Assembly: GCA_031771865.1 (NCBI GenBank)
Contig: JASISA010000019.1
Location: 1,302,001 to 1,366,000 of the forward strand
DNA from: Nothophaeocryptopus gaeumannii
Lineage: Eukaryota > Ascomycota > Dothideomycetes > Mycosphaerellales > Mycosphaerellaceae
Direction: 5' to 3'
Length of the DNA stretch: 64,000 nucleotides
This document shows positions 40,335-51,555 of the stretch, piece after piece (within the stretch, counting starts at the first letter, position 1; each line of letters starts with the position of its first letter). Below the pieces are notes generated by a model, which worked only from the letters and a program-made list of their open reading frames with translations, had not been told where the DNA came from and did not search any database. Both the position numbers and the translations under genes were made by a program.

Positions 40335-41147
40335 GCCGGCGGTGGGATTTATTGGGTGTGTTGCAGTCTGGATATTTCTTCTAGCAAAACTTTTAGAGTC
40401 GCTCTCGCGCGATGGAGTGTCAAGGCTGTCTGGATACGGAGTATTTGTTGACCTGATCGATGTGTCGTTGTGGATAGCTGGGCGATGTTGTCTGTGTCGG
40501 CAGGACCTCGGAGGATGGCGGGCCGCGACGACCTCAACTCAAACTCTCACTTGCGCTTCGTCTTTTCCCTCCGCTCTCACATCACAACATACATAACTAC
40601 ACAACGGTGGCAGCCAAATTCGATGTATGTCTACATAATCTCATGACCTCAGAAGCAGCCCATGGCGATACGCAGCGTCTGCACGCTCGTCCAGCTATAT
40701 GCCGTTTCAATGTAGCATCCATTCATCACCACCGGAGTCGCGTTCGGCGTGGAGCGTCCGGCCATCACCTACACGATCCGTGAACTCGTCGACCCGGAAG
40801 AGATCAGAGAGTTAGGACGCCCGAGATTGGCGGCCGGGTGCGATTAGAATGCCTCGACATCGCAGCAAGATCAGCATAAGAGGAGACCATGCCGGTCGGA
40901 GTCGGAAGCAGTGTCCTCTCAAGTTCACGTTACTGCCGGACCGCCTCGCTCTTATGCGTTAGGTGTGACCCGTAAAAGATGAAAGGGTTGAGCAGGAGGC
41001 ATCTGTGTAGGCCGATGGGCGCTTCCAGAGTTGCAAGCCTCACGTCTCGTAGGTTTCCCCGCATGTGAAAGCAGTGCTGCTTTGTTTGCCCACATAAGCC
41101 CCTTGGAACTTCCTTCGGTAAGCGGGTGGCGTTTGACGAATGGGAAC
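40335..41147. other. Gene-free interval
   Basis: About 810 bp upstream of the aminopeptidase gene and beyond the broken MFS remnant. No gene or repeat recognised. Confidence 0.35.
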
Positions 41148-41562
41148 ATCCATACCTTTCCGCCGCATACCCATTAATGATTAACCCTATAATATCGCCC
41201 GCTCTCGCCCCGTTACTCAATCTACTTTGCCAGGGTGCCGAGACTTGATACTTCCCGGAAGGTAGTTGGTGCCCGAATTTGCGGTTGAAAGGTGGGAATG
41301 CGAAGAAGGAGGCTATGAGGACTACGTCGTAGCCTTCCATCGCGACTGCTGAGGAGAGAAAGATGGACTAGGCGATGGCTTTAGGGTATGTGCGGAGGCC
41401 TTCCAGGAGGGACATGCGGTGTTCTTTTTCGGTAGCATTTCTGGCGTCCATGATGATTTCGAGCGGTGATGGCTGGACGAATGGGACAGGATGTTTTTCG
41501 GGCTCTGGAGTATCGCCATTGTCGTTTCTAGGATTTGGAGGGTTGTCTTCTGGATCTGCCAT
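41148..41562 (-). pseudogene. Truncated sugar-type MFS transporter (maltose-permease-like)
   Basis: It starts MADPEDNPPNPRNDNG and runs into MSLLEGLRTYPKAIA, then TAG at 41368-41370 where the family has Trp. The same frame continues SIFLSSAVAMEGYDVVLIAS, FFAFPPFNRKFG and GDIIGLIINGYAAERYG. This is the first helix and loop of fungal alpha-glucoside permeases (KAIxWSxxLSxxxxMEGYD). The match ends at about residue 140, where a maltose permease should run to about 530. Both a nonsense codon (TGG to TAG type) and loss of eleven helices make it dead. Confidence 0.72.
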
Positions 41563-41930
41563 CGCGCGGCTCTGCGGAAAGATAAGTGTAGTTAGTAGAG
41601 GTGAACTGCTGCAAGTGACTCCGTTTGATATTGCTTCGAGGTTGCTGAGAACGTGTGACTGTCGCCCCGCTTCCTGCATGAATGTCGATCAGCGTTCTGA
41701 GCACTGGATTGGTCGGGCAATTTGCCTGAGATGGCGTGCTCTCGGTCGCAGACAACTTGAAAGTACATGTAAAGTAGGTGTGGACAGTATGGCAGAGACA
41801 TGTCGTTGTCATGATTTCGATTCCTCGCGTGAACTTGGGACTTAGCCAGATTTTGCTTCTACCACCCAGACGCCCAGCTTCACATTCAAACGCCAGGTCA
41901 GCTTTTGATGAAGTCAAGACTTTGTACTCA

Positions 41931-43235
41931 TTACTTGAGAAGAGTCTCAAGCTCTTTGGCGACCGCATCGCCAACCTCGCTGGTGTTGGCGGATCCGCCA
42001 ATGTCGGCAGTCTTCACGCCGCTTTCAATAACGTTGCGTACAGCTTCGTCAATCTTCTTGGAGAGTTCAGGCTGCCGCAGAGAGTACTTGAACATCATAC
42101 CAAGAGAGAGCAGCATGGCGACTGGGTTTACGATGCCTTTGCCGCTGATGTCCGGAGCGGAGCCTATCCTGAGTCAGCACTGGCTTGAGCTTGATGTTCG
42201 CAAAAGCACATACCGTGAATGGGCTCATAGATGCCGTTGCATTTGCTCTTGCCATCAGGCGAGGCAGTCAAGCTGGCACTTGGGAGAAGACCAAGCGAGC
42301 CAGGAATGACAGACGCCTCGTCACTGATGATGTCGCCGAACAGATTGCTTGTGACAATGACACCGTTGAGAGCCCGGGGATTCTTCACCATCAGCATGGC
42401 CGCAGAATCGATAAGGTGGTGACCGAGCTTGAGCTGAGGGAACTCCTTCTCCATGACTTCAGTCACGACCTTCCGCCAAAGTCTGCTTGTGGCCATGACG
42501 TTGGCCTTGTCCAGAGACCAGACTGGAACGGGTGGATCCTCTGCAAGTGCAAGGTAGGCCGCTAACCTGGTGACGCGCTCGATCTCTGCTCGTGAGTATG
42601 GTTCGGTATCCATTGCGAAGCCAGAGCCATCGTCTTCTTTCCGATCACCGAAGTAAATACCACCAGTGAGCTCGCGGACGATGTTGAAGTTGACGCCTCT
42701 GCAGACTTCTTCCTTGAGAGGCGAAGTCTTGACAAGGCTCTCGGATGCGAAGAAGCATGGCCTTAGATTGCCGTAGGTGCCCATCTCCTTGCGGAGTTTG
42801 AGAATGCCTTGCTCTGGTCGGACCTTGCCAGTTCCCCATTTGGGGCCTCCAATGGCGCCCAGGATGACAGCGTCGGCTGCCTTCGCCGCGGAAAGTGCTG
42901 CGTCAGTCAATGGCTCGCCGTGAGCATCGATCGAGGCCTGGAAAAGGTCAGAAAAGGTTGAGTTGTCTTCAGGACGTACTCACGCCACCAAGAGGGTGCT
43001 CTTGAATGTTGAAGTGAACATCAGCACTGCTCTGGTCAACAACCTTCAGCACTTTCAGAGCTTCTGCTGTGACCTAGACTTAGCGTAAGCATGTGAAGAC
43101 TGCAGACGGCTCGGAGGACTCGGGATCGCGTACTTCGGGACCGCAGTGGTCACCTGAACGCAATTGTTAGTATGTCAATATCGTCTTCGCTTTGGAGGTC
43201 GCACCTGCAAAAACGACAATGTTGTACGTGGGCAT
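41931..43235 (-). CDS. LEU2: 3-isopropylmalate dehydrogenase
   Basis: Five exons (43205-43235, 43134-43153, 42984-43073, 42214-42937, 41931-42163) give 365 aa, the family's normal length. The second exon is a 20-nt microexon. Introns are 46-60 nt. The protein starts MPTYNIVVFAGDHCGPEVTA and keeps DAVILGAIGGPKWGTGKVRP (substrate region), RELTGGIYFGDRKEDDGSGF, SLDKANVMATSRLWRKVV, the metal and substrate part HHLIDSAAMLMVKNPRALNG, NLFGDIISDEASVIPGSLGL and the NAD-binding loop EPIHGSAPDISGKGIVNPVA. It oxidises 3-isopropylmalate with NAD+ in leucine synthesis. The AGDHCGPEV form (Cys for the usual Gly-Ile) is unremarkable in fungi. No other leucine gene is adjacent. Confidence 0.96.
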
Positions 43236-44201
43236 CTTGGTCGATCAATCGGTATGGTGATGGTGTTGTTGGCTTGGCTGTGGAAATTTGGTGCAGTGTT
43301 CAGAAACGGCTCCGATCTCGGCACGTTTCGGATGTCAAGCTTGAGTGCGTTCAACACAACTTCATCCTCGACTCAATCACCCACTCACTCACTTCACCCA
43401 TGCTGTACTTATATGAGACGAACATGCAGGCGCAGATCTGCCATAATGCACGCCGCCTGTGACGCGCCAGGTGTGGTGCGCCCTCAGCAACATACAGCCC
43501 AGGATGACCGAGGCTGACGTCGATTATCGCCTCCTTTCCCGACGACTCCTCCATTACCAAGACATCTCGAGTACACGCAATCACAACCGAGCGCACTCCT
43601 CAGCGAAAACAGCGGTTTTTTTGGAAGCTCAGGAGTCGAAACAAGAAGATAGCAAACAAGATGGCCGTCTCTGCCTTAACTAGTCTGGAGTCTCAATCCT
43701 GAGAAGAAGGTGCCCAAGCAACGAATGCTCTCAGTAGCGGTTTCCTCACTTCGTCCTCCACTGTCCATGTTCTTACCTCCTGCCTTGCTGAGACTTTTCT
43801 CCGAGGACAGGGGACAGAGTTCGTTGCCGGCCTCTCGCAGCATGCCGTATTCTTAAATACTGCTATGCGCTACGGCAGCTGCTCAGATGTTGAAAAAAGC
43901 CCCAGAGTATGGGAGTCCTCGCACATGTGCCTTTGAAAAATAAACTGCAGTTCTGTGCACGCATCGTCGCACTCCGTGTGCTTAGGAGAACTCACGCATA
44001 GGAGAGGCAATGATGTCTGTGTCTCTTTCCTTGCTGAGACCCGTGGCGGGCGCGGCTCATGAGTACGGAAACATCAAGCCCAATGGTTCTTACCACGAGA
44101 CTGCTCTCACTGCTCTCACTGCGAGCGTGTGCAACTGATCTTCCTTGTTCTTAGCCCAACGGCCTTTCACCGACACTCTCAGGGAGAGTCTCGCCGCCAC
44201 C
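43236..44201. promoter_or_regulatory. Divergent interval between LEU2 and SRA-domain gene
   Basis: 966 bp between start codons on opposite strands. A perfect Leu3-type CCGN4CGG site was not found by eye. No RNA gene or repeat is seen. Confidence 0.35.
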
Positions 44202-45390
44202 ATGTCGTCCTTCCCGCTCCCCTCCACACGAACCCTCAAAAAAGACTCAGTAGTCGTTCAGTCTACTTCTGTTCCCAATGCCTTACAACAACCACCTGAC
44301 TCCATCTTCAACCGCACCTACCTCCTCCACCAAGCCCGCTGGATCCGCGACATTCTCGATCCGCAAGTCGCCCGCGAAGGCCCAGATTCTCTACAATCCG
44401 ATGAGATCCTCACTCTCGACGAAATTCTCCGCAAACTCCTCGAAAACCCCGACGCCGTAACCGTCGGAGATGTGCGCTTCAGCAGGATGCATCTTGCGCT
44501 CGGCGTTATCTCAGGCAGTGCGACGAGATGGCCGAAGAGGTTGATTGAGAGGGCGGATGGACTGATTGCGGCTTGGGAAGAGAGGTTCTGCTCTGGTGAG
44601 AGGCTGAATTTGAAGGACTTGGGCACGCCGCTTTACGAGTCTGGAGGAAAACTGTATGGGATTTGTGGTCCAGGCGATTTAAGCAAAGAGAAGTTGTTGG
44701 TCAAGTGGCTGAAGAGTCCGGCTGCGAAGTTGAGTCCAAGTGTTTCAAGGAAGCCGGGGAGTTTGGGCTTTACGCCGGGAGAGTGAGTACCCTGGTGATG
44801 GGAGATCTGAAGGAGATGCTGATGTGTTTGACAGTTGGTGGATCAGCCCGCTGTTTGCATTTCGCGAAGGAATCATCGACAGCAGTAAAGGCGAGGGTTG
44901 GATCGTCTCAGACAGCAATGGCGCCTACGCTGTCGTCTTAGCAGATGGCGATGAGCTATCCAGTCCCGACCCGGAGACGATCGAATATCGCACGAGGGAC
45001 GCTGATCCAGGTCGATATCGTCTCACTGCCGGAACACCAGAGTCGCGCCATCCAATTCGGATCCTCAGAAGCCATACCCTGCGAAGCTTTTGGAAACCAC
45101 GCGCTGGGTTGCGATACGATGGACTGTGCGTATGAAAAGACCTCCGACATGCTCAAAGCTTCAGCACCTGTGTGACATGTCAATACTAAACCGCAATCAA
45201 CAGGCACAAAGTGACCGGCTGGACCATCCGAAAGGACAACAAAACGAACGAAACCCTTTATGTTGTCAATTTTAAGCGTCTGGCCAGCGAATTGCCCATG
45301 CAGAGTGTGCTTAACCGACCATGGTCGGATGAGGTCGAGGATTATGGGGAGTATAAGCGCCTGCGAGCGCTCTCGAAGAAAGCTTCATAG
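44202..45390 (+). CDS. YDG/SRA-domain protein
   Basis: Three exons (44202-44782, 44835-45125, 45204-45390) with introns of 52 and 78 nt (the latter with branch TACTAAAC) give 352 aa. The ATG at 44202 has a strong context (GCCGCCACCATG). The N-terminal half is helical: FNRTYLLHQARWIRDILDP, DEILRKLLENPDAVTVGD. The C-terminal SRA domain spans about residues 165-340: LYGICGPGDLSKEKLLVKW, GAYAVVLADGDE, DADPGRYRLTAGTPESRHP, IRILRSHTLRSFWKPRAGLR, YDGLHKVTGWTIRKD. The YDGLHKV motif exists only after splicing. SRA domains bind modified or hemimethylated cytosine by base flipping. The protein has no RING, PHD or SET domain, so it would act through partners. Probably nuclear. Confidence 0.82.
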
Positions 45391-46438
45391 ACCACGCTAT
45401 TAGCGTCTAATACAAAAATGTAAAACGGGGAATATTTTGCAGAGAAGCGGCGAATTTTTGCGTCTACCCATGTCCGAAAGTCTCGTCGAAGTAGTGTTTC
45501 CAAGCCGAGAGAACGCATACAAGAGATGGAGGCAGTGGGCGCTGTCACCAGCCCTGGAATATGGTAAGCTCAATTCAGATTACTAGTAAGCGAGCGTGCT
45601 ATAGTTGGCCCAAGAATATAGGTATAGTATAGAGTATCGGTATTACGGATTGCGATAGAGAGTGAACGGGTTGCAACCGCCAATTCTTATCGCGGTAAAG
45701 TCGGAGCTTGTGGAGGCTTGAGCATGAAGACTGGAAGGAAAGAGCCCTTTTGGTGCGTTGCTTTAGTCAAGGCCTTGAATTGACAATTTGGAAGCTGAGG
45801 CTGGAGTCTCAGCCTCCGCTGAATTGGAGCCATCTTCTCTCGCTTTCGACTTTGTCTTCAAATTTTGTTGTCGGATTCGCGAATGTGGTTGTGGCGGCAG
45901 TAAGACCTCTCTTGAGCTACTATGATGGTTATAGCTTCTCTTACATTTGCACTTATCTCACGTCTTCAGCTGCCGCTCATCGTAATCAAGTCATATGCCG
46001 CTCGGCATTTGACTTTGCCGGAACTGCCGTGTTGGTGATGCCGAACGTGCCAAGCCTGGTCGAACTATAGGACCGTCCTGCTCTGAACATCTCGTTCACC
46101 AACTTTGCACCCGCATGTGACGACGGCGGAGACAGCGTCGCTTCTGGCACATCGATCCACTTCATATCCACTCCCTGACGGCCCCATTGGCACAGCGATA
46201 ACGACACTACTGCCCCGTGTGCAGCGCGGAGGAAACTTGGAGGCCCGGATGTCACCCACGGGGTCGCCAGGACCATCAAATCCATCTTCCTCGACACGAT
46301 GGTACGGTGGAGTCAGATAGTAAGTATTGATACTCGCGAATATGTGTTCTTTTCACACCATCTTCAACAGCTCAATGCTTTCTCTACTCTCCCTTTTCGC
46401 AGCAGATCTTAAACAGAATCTGTTCCTATCTGCCCAAG
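45391..46438. other. Gene-free interval
   Basis: About 1.05 kb between two plus-strand genes. Open frames are short and non-descript. No repeats seen. Confidence 0.35.
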
Positions 46439-48150
46439 ATGCCACGGAGTACTCACGCACCGGGCAGCGAACATATCTCGAACGAAGATGGACCAGACGA
46501 CAAGCAAGTTACCGAATATCCCGATGAGATCAAGAATGCGGACAAGCCTCAACAAGGTCTGCAGGCTCCGGAGTTGGTAAGAGATTTGAGTCCTGCAGAT
46601 CGAGAGCGACTCGAAAAGAAGCTGGTCCGGAAGATCGACCTACGATTGCTGCCACCGGTCATCATCATGTACATTCTGAACTATTTGGACAGGGTACGTA
46701 TTCTTCAAGCTTCGTCGGGAGACATTGCCTGACAACATTCCAGAACAACATCGCCACAGCACGTCTTGCCGGAACACCCGGTCTCGAAGAAGATCTCGGC
46801 CTGACAGACTCCCAATACGAGACCTGCGTGTCTATCCTGTTCGTTGGGTACATTCTCATGCAAGTTCCTTCCAACCTCTTCCTCAACAAGATAGGAAGGC
46901 CAGCGCTTTACCTTCCTGGCATGATGTGCATTTGGGGGGCCGTGTCCATCTGCACTGCTGCTGCGAAGAACTTCAGTGGCCTTGTCACGATCCGATTCTT
47001 CCTCGGATTTGTTGAAGCAGCTTACTTTCCGGGATGCCTGTACTTCCTCTCTTGCTGGTACACTCGCAAGGAGATGGCGTTCAGAAGTGCAATCCTATAC
47101 TCTGGATCACTCATCTCTGGTGCATTCGCCGGACTGATCGCAGCTGGAATCACTAAAGGCATGGATCTGAAACTTGGCCTACCTGCGTGGAAGGTAAGTC
47201 CCCAAGTTAGAACTACGAAGGACGTTCTTCGTCCAACGTACTGTTTTACCAATGTCTCACACTTGGATAAGCCCATGCTAACATTTCTGAAGTGGCTATT
47301 CATCATTGAGGGTGCTCTCACTATTGCAATCGCAGCCATTTGCTTCTTCATCCTGCCCAACTTCCCCCATACAACGAAGTGGTTGTCTGAGGAAGGACGT
47401 CAACTAGCCATCTGGCGTCTACAAGAGGACATCGGTGTTGCAGACCAGACCAGCAGCGAGGAAAAAGGCTTCTGGCATGGCTTCATCCTCTCCATCAAAG
47501 ATGTCAAAGTCTGGGTGTTGATGCTGATGCTGCTGGGCATCGTGTCCGCTGCAAGCGTCACCAACTTCTTCCCTACGGTGGTCCAGACCCTCGGATACAG
47601 CAACATCATCTCTCTATTACTCACAGCACCACCGTATCTCCTCGCTGTCTTTGCCGCATTCGCGAACGCTATCCATGCAGACAAGACTGGAGAGCGTTTC
47701 CTGCACATCACAGTCCCGCTGTTGGTCGGGATGGCCGCATTCATCCTCGCAGCGGCCACTACCGGATTAGCACCACGCTATGTAGCCATGATGCTCATGG
47801 TACCTGGCGTCTATGCTGGATATGTCATCGTCTTAGCTTGGATCTCGAACACCATTCCACGCCCACCGGCGAAGCGCGCAGCTGCTCTGGCCTTGATCAA
47901 CGCTGTTTCGAATGCGAGTCAAATCTACGCGAGCTACATGTACAGCGACTCCACTGGACGGTACATCATCGCCTTCTCCGTCAATTGTGGTACGCTCTTC
48001 TTGTCAATCTCGATGGCTGCACTGCTACGCGTTATGCTCGTCCGTCTGAACAAGAAGCTTGACCGTGGCGAGCCGGTTGAAGGCGCGATGTCCGGCGGAA
48101 GTGTGGGTGAAGGCGAGGCTACGAGGAAAGGATTTAGGTTCCTCGTGTAA
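46439..48150 (+). CDS. MFS transporter, anion:cation symporter (Dal5/allantoate-permease-like)
   Basis: Three exons (46439-46693, 46744-47193, 47293-48150) with introns of 50 and 99 nt (the latter with GCTAAC branch) give 520 aa. Before helix 1 is the charged lead ERLEKKLVRKIDLRLLPPVI with IMYILNYLDRNNIATARLAG across the junction, the hallmark of this subfamily. The others follow: FVGYILMQVPSNLFLNKIG, FLGFVEAAYFPGCLYFLSCW then YTRKEMAFR, PNFPHTTKWLSEEGRQLAIW (the central loop) and SNTIPRPPAKRAAALALINA. All twelve helices are present. Such transporters import nicotinate, pantothenate, allantoate, biotin or small peptides, and which of these cannot be read here. The protein is intact. Confidence 0.92.
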
Positions 48151-48233
48151 AGCTGTGCGAATGACTTCATCGATGAGCAGAATGCCCGAAATCCCATCAC
48201 TGCTACAACTGGTCTCTTCACCCTAGAAATTCT

Positions 48234-48694
48234 TCAATCGAACCATCCCAACAAAGCCCCAGACATGCCTAGAAGCACTGGGATAAATCCAAAGTGTGCC
48301 CATTCGCCCTTCCCCAGCTGCCTCTTCGTCGCAATCCCATCAGCTCCCGCACAGAAAATCGAGCACAGCCACTAACACGCAAAAGTCAATATCACTACTT
48401 TTTTCCACTAACATCATGAATCAATACACTTACCACAACCCCCAGCGCTCTCCTCTCCCCCAAATACCACAACGCAACCGATGTCGAGCCTAAAAAGAGA
48501 TCTCGCCCTGTCCAAAGCATCATGGCATTCTCAACCAGCCTGCGAGTTTCCGAGTTCTTGGGCACTGGAAATTGGAATAGTTTCATGGGATTTGTGGGGT
48601 GCAGGGCGCCATAGATGCCGAGGCTGAGGGGGAAAAGGGCCAGGACGCCGGTTGTGTTCCACAGGAGTGGATTTTGCGAGACGGGATGTGACAT
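48234..48694 (-). CDS. DUF4267-type small membrane protein
   Basis: Two exons (48434-48694 and 48234-48371) with a 62-nt intron give 132 aa. Four hydrophobic helices are visible: NTTGVLALFPLSLGIYGALH, MMLWTGRDLFLGSTSVALWY, WLCSIFCAGADGIAT, and FGFIPVLLGMSGALLGWFD at the C-terminus. FxxRDxxxG and the DGxxT...G...H...F layout fit DUF4267, a fungal family of unknown function. The junction phase (GVV|WLC) and the C-terminal motif agree. It converges with the MFS gene, 83 bp away. Confidence 0.78.
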
Positions 48695-49739
48695 TCTGCC
48701 TGGCTGCTTCGGGTGAATGAATGCGACAAGTGGGAAATGTGAATTTGATGTTTGGAAATGAAGTTGAAGTGAGGCACAGGAGGATGTTGGAGGTGAAGGT
48801 GGTTTTCGGCGCCGATTTAGAATAGATGATGTGTCAGCGGGAGCTAGGACGAGGGAGGCGAAGGATGCGTGTGCGCTCGAACGTGGTAGAACTATATGCT
48901 CGAGACGTCGCTCTCAGGATTGTGATCCCATTGTGTGACTTTGAGGTCAGATCATTTCGAGGCGAATGAGAAGCGTCATGGTAGCAACTTCATCTTCGGC
49001 CGATGGACGCTTTCATCAAATGCGAAGCCTCATTGGAGATCGATACATCGGGCCAAGGCACCTTCGAAGTGAAGGCGACCGAGAAAGAAGTCACACAGAC
49101 TGCATGGTGTCCGCAAATTTGAAGTGAGGAGCGCTTCGCTCTTGCCTCAGATTGCCTTGAGTTTCACATGAAGCCGTTATTCTAAATCGTCTTGGCAGCG
49201 TCGCGAAAGTAGGAGGTATTCTATGGAGGCATGTGCGTTAGAAATAGTCCCTGCTCTCATTCCAGCAAATTGAGCTGTCCAGAACTCATCCTTGCAGCAC
49301 CACCACTACACGCAGTTTAAGGGATCCGCAACGCGAAATTGGCAACTTGGCCATCGTACGGCTTGGTGGATCTGAAGGATATGAGGGAGAGACACGAGCT
49401 ATTAGGTAAATTTGCCGACATCCCAAGTTGACAGTGCTAAACTGAAATGTAAAGAACATCCAAGGGCACGGTAGGAGACATATCGAGAATGGAGTCTCAG
49501 ACGTCGTCAAGGCATTCGTGGAGCCAGCTTGGGTCATAGTTCTACTTGCCGAAATCCAGTAAGGCTACCACCAGATCCACCACTCAGTCGCAGACGGACG
49601 CTACTTCATGTGCAAGTATCTGAGCATCGTCAAATTTAAAGACCTAGCGCACGACTTGCTGTTCCTACTCAAGCTACCTGAAGGTCTGAATCTTGCAGTC
49701 CGCAACTTGCACCATGTCTCGAAGCAACGTGGGATCATG
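48695..49739. other. Gene-free interval
   Basis: About 1.04 kb upstream of the DUF4267 gene. No gene or repeat recognised. Confidence 0.35.
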
Positions 49740-50205
49740 ATGGTTTGTTGCCTGAGGCCTTCTTGCTGTGGGCCGAGAAGCTGGACAGCATTCTGCTCAA
49801 AATGATCGAGGCTCGTATGACTGACAAGCGATCGACATGGAGTTCATGCAGCAGCAGCACACTGATCATCGTGAGGCGACCTGGCACGGTGCTGAATACA
49901 CCGTAACGACGTACCCATACAAGCTCTACCAGAAGAGCTCTCTTGCGTTGAGGACGCTTTTGGGGGGGCACTCTGCTGCATTTGCCCGGACAGTGGTCGT
50001 CAAAGCTGCGGGGCGACACCTGCCTTCGGAACTGACTGAACTCATTGAGGATTATTATGTTGCCAGTCGCGTTCGGCAGCGCGGCGTCTACGATGAAGAT
50101 GACCGTAGTGAGGCAGAGAAGGAGATGGACTCGGAGGACATTGCCTCGACCATAAAGTGTGACGGCGATGACATCGCCAGTCCGCACAGCGACGAGGGCG
50201 ACTGA
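49740..50205 (+). pseudogene. Remnant of an unknown gene
   Basis: An in-frame piece at 49837-50205 reads GAEYTVTTYPYKLYQKSSLA, VVVKAAGRHLPSELTELIED and YYVASRVRQRGVYDEDD with an acidic tail. Upstream, other frames carry short protein-like runs (EAFLLWAEKLDSILLKM) around 49740-49830. The pieces suggest a 2-3-times frame-shifted gene with a LPSELxELIEDY motif seen in fungal F-box-like or repeat-type hypothetical proteins. The identification is weak. Confidence 0.33.
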
Positions 50206-50316
50206 GCTCCTCATGGCCTAGGCTAGGCACTCTTTCGGAGCGCGTTGTAGCAATGACTGTGAAGGCGCCTTCCACGATACTCATACTCAATCGTTGACTT
50301 GAGATAATACGGCTTC

Positions 50317-51555
50317 TTATGATGCGTCTTTCCACACCCTCTTGGCCGTATCTCTAATCAACACGAGCTTTTCCCACATTCTCTCCATAGTCATGTCTTT
50401 CCCTCCAGCTAAACCATAACTCGAAAACCCACACTGCGGACTCAAAGCCAAACTCTCCAACGCTTCCTCCTCGCTGACTCCCTGCCCCTTTGCCACACAC
50501 TTCGCAGCTTCCCTGATCTTCCCTTCCAATTCACTCATATCTTCCAACTCCGCCTTCTTCGTACTTACCAACCCCAAAACCACATTCTTTCCCTTAGGCA
50601 AGAACCTCAACGGCTCAAACCCTCCTGTCCTCTCCACATCGTCAAACTCCAAATAATACGAGTCGTAATCCGTCGTGTTAAACATCTTCTCAGCAATCAC
50701 ATCGTAACTCCCCGAAACCCAATGTGTACTGCCGGACATATTCCCTCGACACAAATGCATTCCCATATGGAGATCCTTTCCGGGCTTCCGTCGTAAGAAA
50801 TAGTTGTGACTTTCGAGGTACAAATCGAGAAGTGCCTCTGTATCCACTCCCTCTTTCCAACAGCCTGACAAGAACTGCTCCGAACAGAAATACGTCAAAT
50901 GCGGATCATCGATCTGGATATTCCTACACCCAGCGTTATACAACGCTTCGATTTCTTTCGTATATGCCTCTCCCAAAGCCGCGAAATACTCTTCATCTTT
51001 CTTGTACCCGCTTTCCGGACCATACGCCGTCCCCACTTTCAACTGAATGTGTTGGTAACTCGGCGCCGGCATCGTAATTTTCGCTTCCTTCCACATCTCG
51101 TCTGAGGGTAAAGCAGCCTTAATCATCTCCCATTCCTCCAAATACGCCGACCTCGTCCATTCGATCGGCCCAGTACACTTTACCGCTGCTCGGGATTTAA
51201 CGCCTAATTTCCAGAGTCCAGTGATAGTCGGGAATTCCGTTCGAAAATCCTCCGGTATCCTCAAGTCTTCAATCGTTTGCATGCCTTTCAGGTTCTCGAA
51301 AAAGCCGCCGTAGAAGATGTGTCGGCAGTATTCTCCGCTCACGATAGGACAGATGTTGAGATCCAGTTGCTTCTGAATCACATCATGGATCGCTTTTCGC
51401 TCTGCAGCTTGGATTGCTGAGGCGTCTGATCTTTCGTGCGTTTTCTCGTATAAAGATGCTTGGGATGAGGATGTGACGGGTTTAGATCGGATTTCGAGGA
51501 GGTCTGGGGGCCGCAGGAGGGAGCCGATTTGGTCTGTTCGAAAGGGAGGGACCAT
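50317..51555 (-). CDS. Cobalamin-independent methionine-synthase-like protein (UROD/MetE-like)
   Basis: Single exon, 412 aa. It starts MVPPFRTDQIGSLLRPPDLL, as in the YxjG/YxjH group of MetE C-terminal-like proteins. The zinc ligands expected from MetE are all present: His267 and Cys269 (GMHLCRGN), Glu303 (YYLEFDD) and Cys375 (LSPQCGFSS). NIQIDDPHLTYFCSEQF is the conserved IDEP-like motif. It should bind a methyl acceptor thiol and Zn in a TIM barrel. Full MetE is about 760 aa with an N-terminal folate half that is missing here, so the methyl donor is probably not 5-methyl-THF-polyglutamate in the usual way. Confidence 0.9.
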   Translation of the reverse strand: MVPPFRTDQIGSLLRPPDLLEIRSKPVTSSSQASLYEKTHERSDASAIQAAERKAIHDVIQKQLDLNICPIVSGEYCRHIFYGGFFENLKGMQTIEDLRIPEDFRTEFPTITGLWKLGVKSRAAVKCTGPIEWTRSAYLEEWEMIKAALPSDEMWKEAKITMPAPSYQHIQLKVGTAYGPESGYKKDEEYFAALGEAYTKEIEALYNAGCRNIQIDDPHLTYFCSEQFLSGCWKEGVDTEALLDLYLESHNYFLRRKPGKDLHMGMHLCRGNMSGSTHWVSGSYDVIAEKMFNTTDYDSYYLEFDDVERTGGFEPLRFLPKGKNVVLGLVSTKKAELEDMSELEGKIREAAKCVAKGQGVSEEEALESLALSPQCGFSSYGLAGGKDMTMERMWEKLVLIRDTAKRVWKDAS

